From Delftia tsuruhatensis (GTDB lineage Bacteria; Pseudomonadota; Gammaproteobacteria; Burkholderiales; Burkholderiaceae_C), in assembly GCF_903815225.1 (NCBI RefSeq), contig NZ_LR813084.1, positions 3,576,501-3,640,500 on the forward strand: a stretch of DNA of 64,000 nt. The letters are read 5' to 3'. How positions within the stretch are numbered: the first letter of the stretch is position 1; each line of letters opens with the position of its first letter. This document shows positions 63,430 to 64,000 of this stretch, piece after piece. The notes under the pieces are model-generated. The model was not told the DNA's origin, ran no database searches, and saw nothing but the letters and a program-made list of their open reading frames with translations. A program made the position numbers and the translations under genes.

Positions 63430-64000
63430 ATGACACAACCCCACCCTTTGCTCATCGCCGGGCAGGACCGCGGCGGCGAGCAAGGCATCGCTGCGCTGCT
63501 TTCGGTCAACCCGGCCACGGGCACCCCCAACCACGAGGTGGCCGCGGCCGGCGCGGCGCTGGTTGACGAAGCCGTTTGCAATGCTGCCCAGGCCGTGCGC
63601 CAGCGCAGCTGGGCGCAGATGCTGCCCATGCACCGGGCGCGCATCCTGCATGGCATGGCCGAACGCATGGAGCGCGACAGTGAACGGCTGGCACGGCTGC
63701 AGATGCTGGAAAACGGCAAGGTCTGGAGTGAATGCGTCAAGCAGGTGCACAGCGCCGCCGCCACCTTCCGCTACTACGGCGCCGTCTGCGAAACCACGGG
63801 CGCCGAGGTGACGCCCGCACGCGGCAACTACCTGTCGATGACGGCCTACGAACCCTATGGCGTGGTGGCGGCCATCACGCCCTGGAACTCGCCGCTGACC
63901 ATGGAGGCCCAGAAGATCGCCCCCGCCCTGGCCGCTGGCAACGCGGTGGTGCTCAAGCCCTCCGAGGTCACGCCGTCCACGGGCCTGGCCGTGGGCCGCA
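63430..64000 (+). CDS. Aldehyde dehydrogenase family protein (partial, C-terminus outside window)
   Basis: The first 190 codons are visible from the ATG at 63430 ([15 protein letters not shown]). It has the NAD-binding and structural segments typical of [38 protein letters not shown] and [20 protein letters not shown]. The catalytic Cys and Glu would lie past the right edge. It probably oxidises an aldehyde derived from the compound taken up by the MFS transporter; IclR control is suggested by the order of genes. Confidence 0.9.
   Translation, partial: MTQPHPLLIAGQDRGGEQGIAALLSVNPATGTPNHEVAAAGAALVDEAVCNAAQAVRQRSWAQMLPMHRARILHGMAERMERDSERLARLQMLENGKVWSECVKQVHSAAATFRYYGAVCETTGAEVTPARGNYLSMTAYEPYGVVAAITPWNSPLTMEAQKIAPALAAGNAVVLKPSEVTPSTGLAVGR

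Overview
The window is GC-rich DNA, densely packed with genes, from a betaproteobacterium. Gene content and arrangement point to the Comamonadaceae, with Delftia, Comamonas or Acidovorax as the nearest guesses. The signs are paired branched-chain amino-acid binding proteins, a thiO-thiS-thiG-thiE operon behind a TPP riboswitch, a long FimV, and many TonB receptors. The genus is inference; no rRNA gene is present. No phage, transposase or CRISPR array was seen, so this looks like chromosome.

Layout. 1-9735, minus strand: a branched-chain amino-acid-type ABC transporter (two tandem paralogous binding proteins, LivH, start of LivM), an acyl-CoA ligase, and two secreted lipoprotein hydrolases. 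9925-14868, plus strand: an AraC regulator, then selO-msrB, yciB-bolA and a periplasmic parvulin. 14881-18714: a Fur-box-controlled catecholate-type siderophore receptor, an ankyrin-repeat gene broken by a one-base frameshift, and an SH3-domain protein. 18726-23232: thiamine synthesis (thiD on the minus strand; TPP riboswitch and thiO-thiS-thiG-thiE on the plus strand). 23269-31026: fimV, then fatty-acid or hydroxy-acid catabolism (3-hydroxyacyl-CoA dehydrogenase, Crp/Fnr regulator, APH-like kinase, acyl-CoA dehydrogenase).

31094-50652 is the most striking part: about 19.5 kb, all on the minus strand, devoted to siderophore handling. Three consecutive cell-surface-signalling cassettes each join an ECF sigma factor, a FecR-type regulator and a TonB receptor with an N-terminal signalling domain. 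Each begins just downstream of a copy of the same palindrome, AGAATCATTCT, probably a Fur box. In the third cassette sigma factor and FecR are fused into one protein. That cassette runs on into DUF3649, PepSY and DUF3325 membrane proteins and then a MacA-MacB-outer-membrane-factor pump with the subunit sizes of the pyoverdine-recycling pump PvdRT-OpmQ. Together these could import a ferri-siderophore, release iron by reduction, and export the emptied siderophore. No siderophore synthesis genes are in the window.

50854-64000: a PAS-PAS-GAF-GGDEF-EAL protein, a chemoreceptor behind a flagellar sigma-28-type promoter, prfB with its programmed +1 frameshift, pepN, fbp, tRNA-Thr(CGT), an MFS transporter divergent from an IclR regulator, and the start of an aldehyde dehydrogenase gene.
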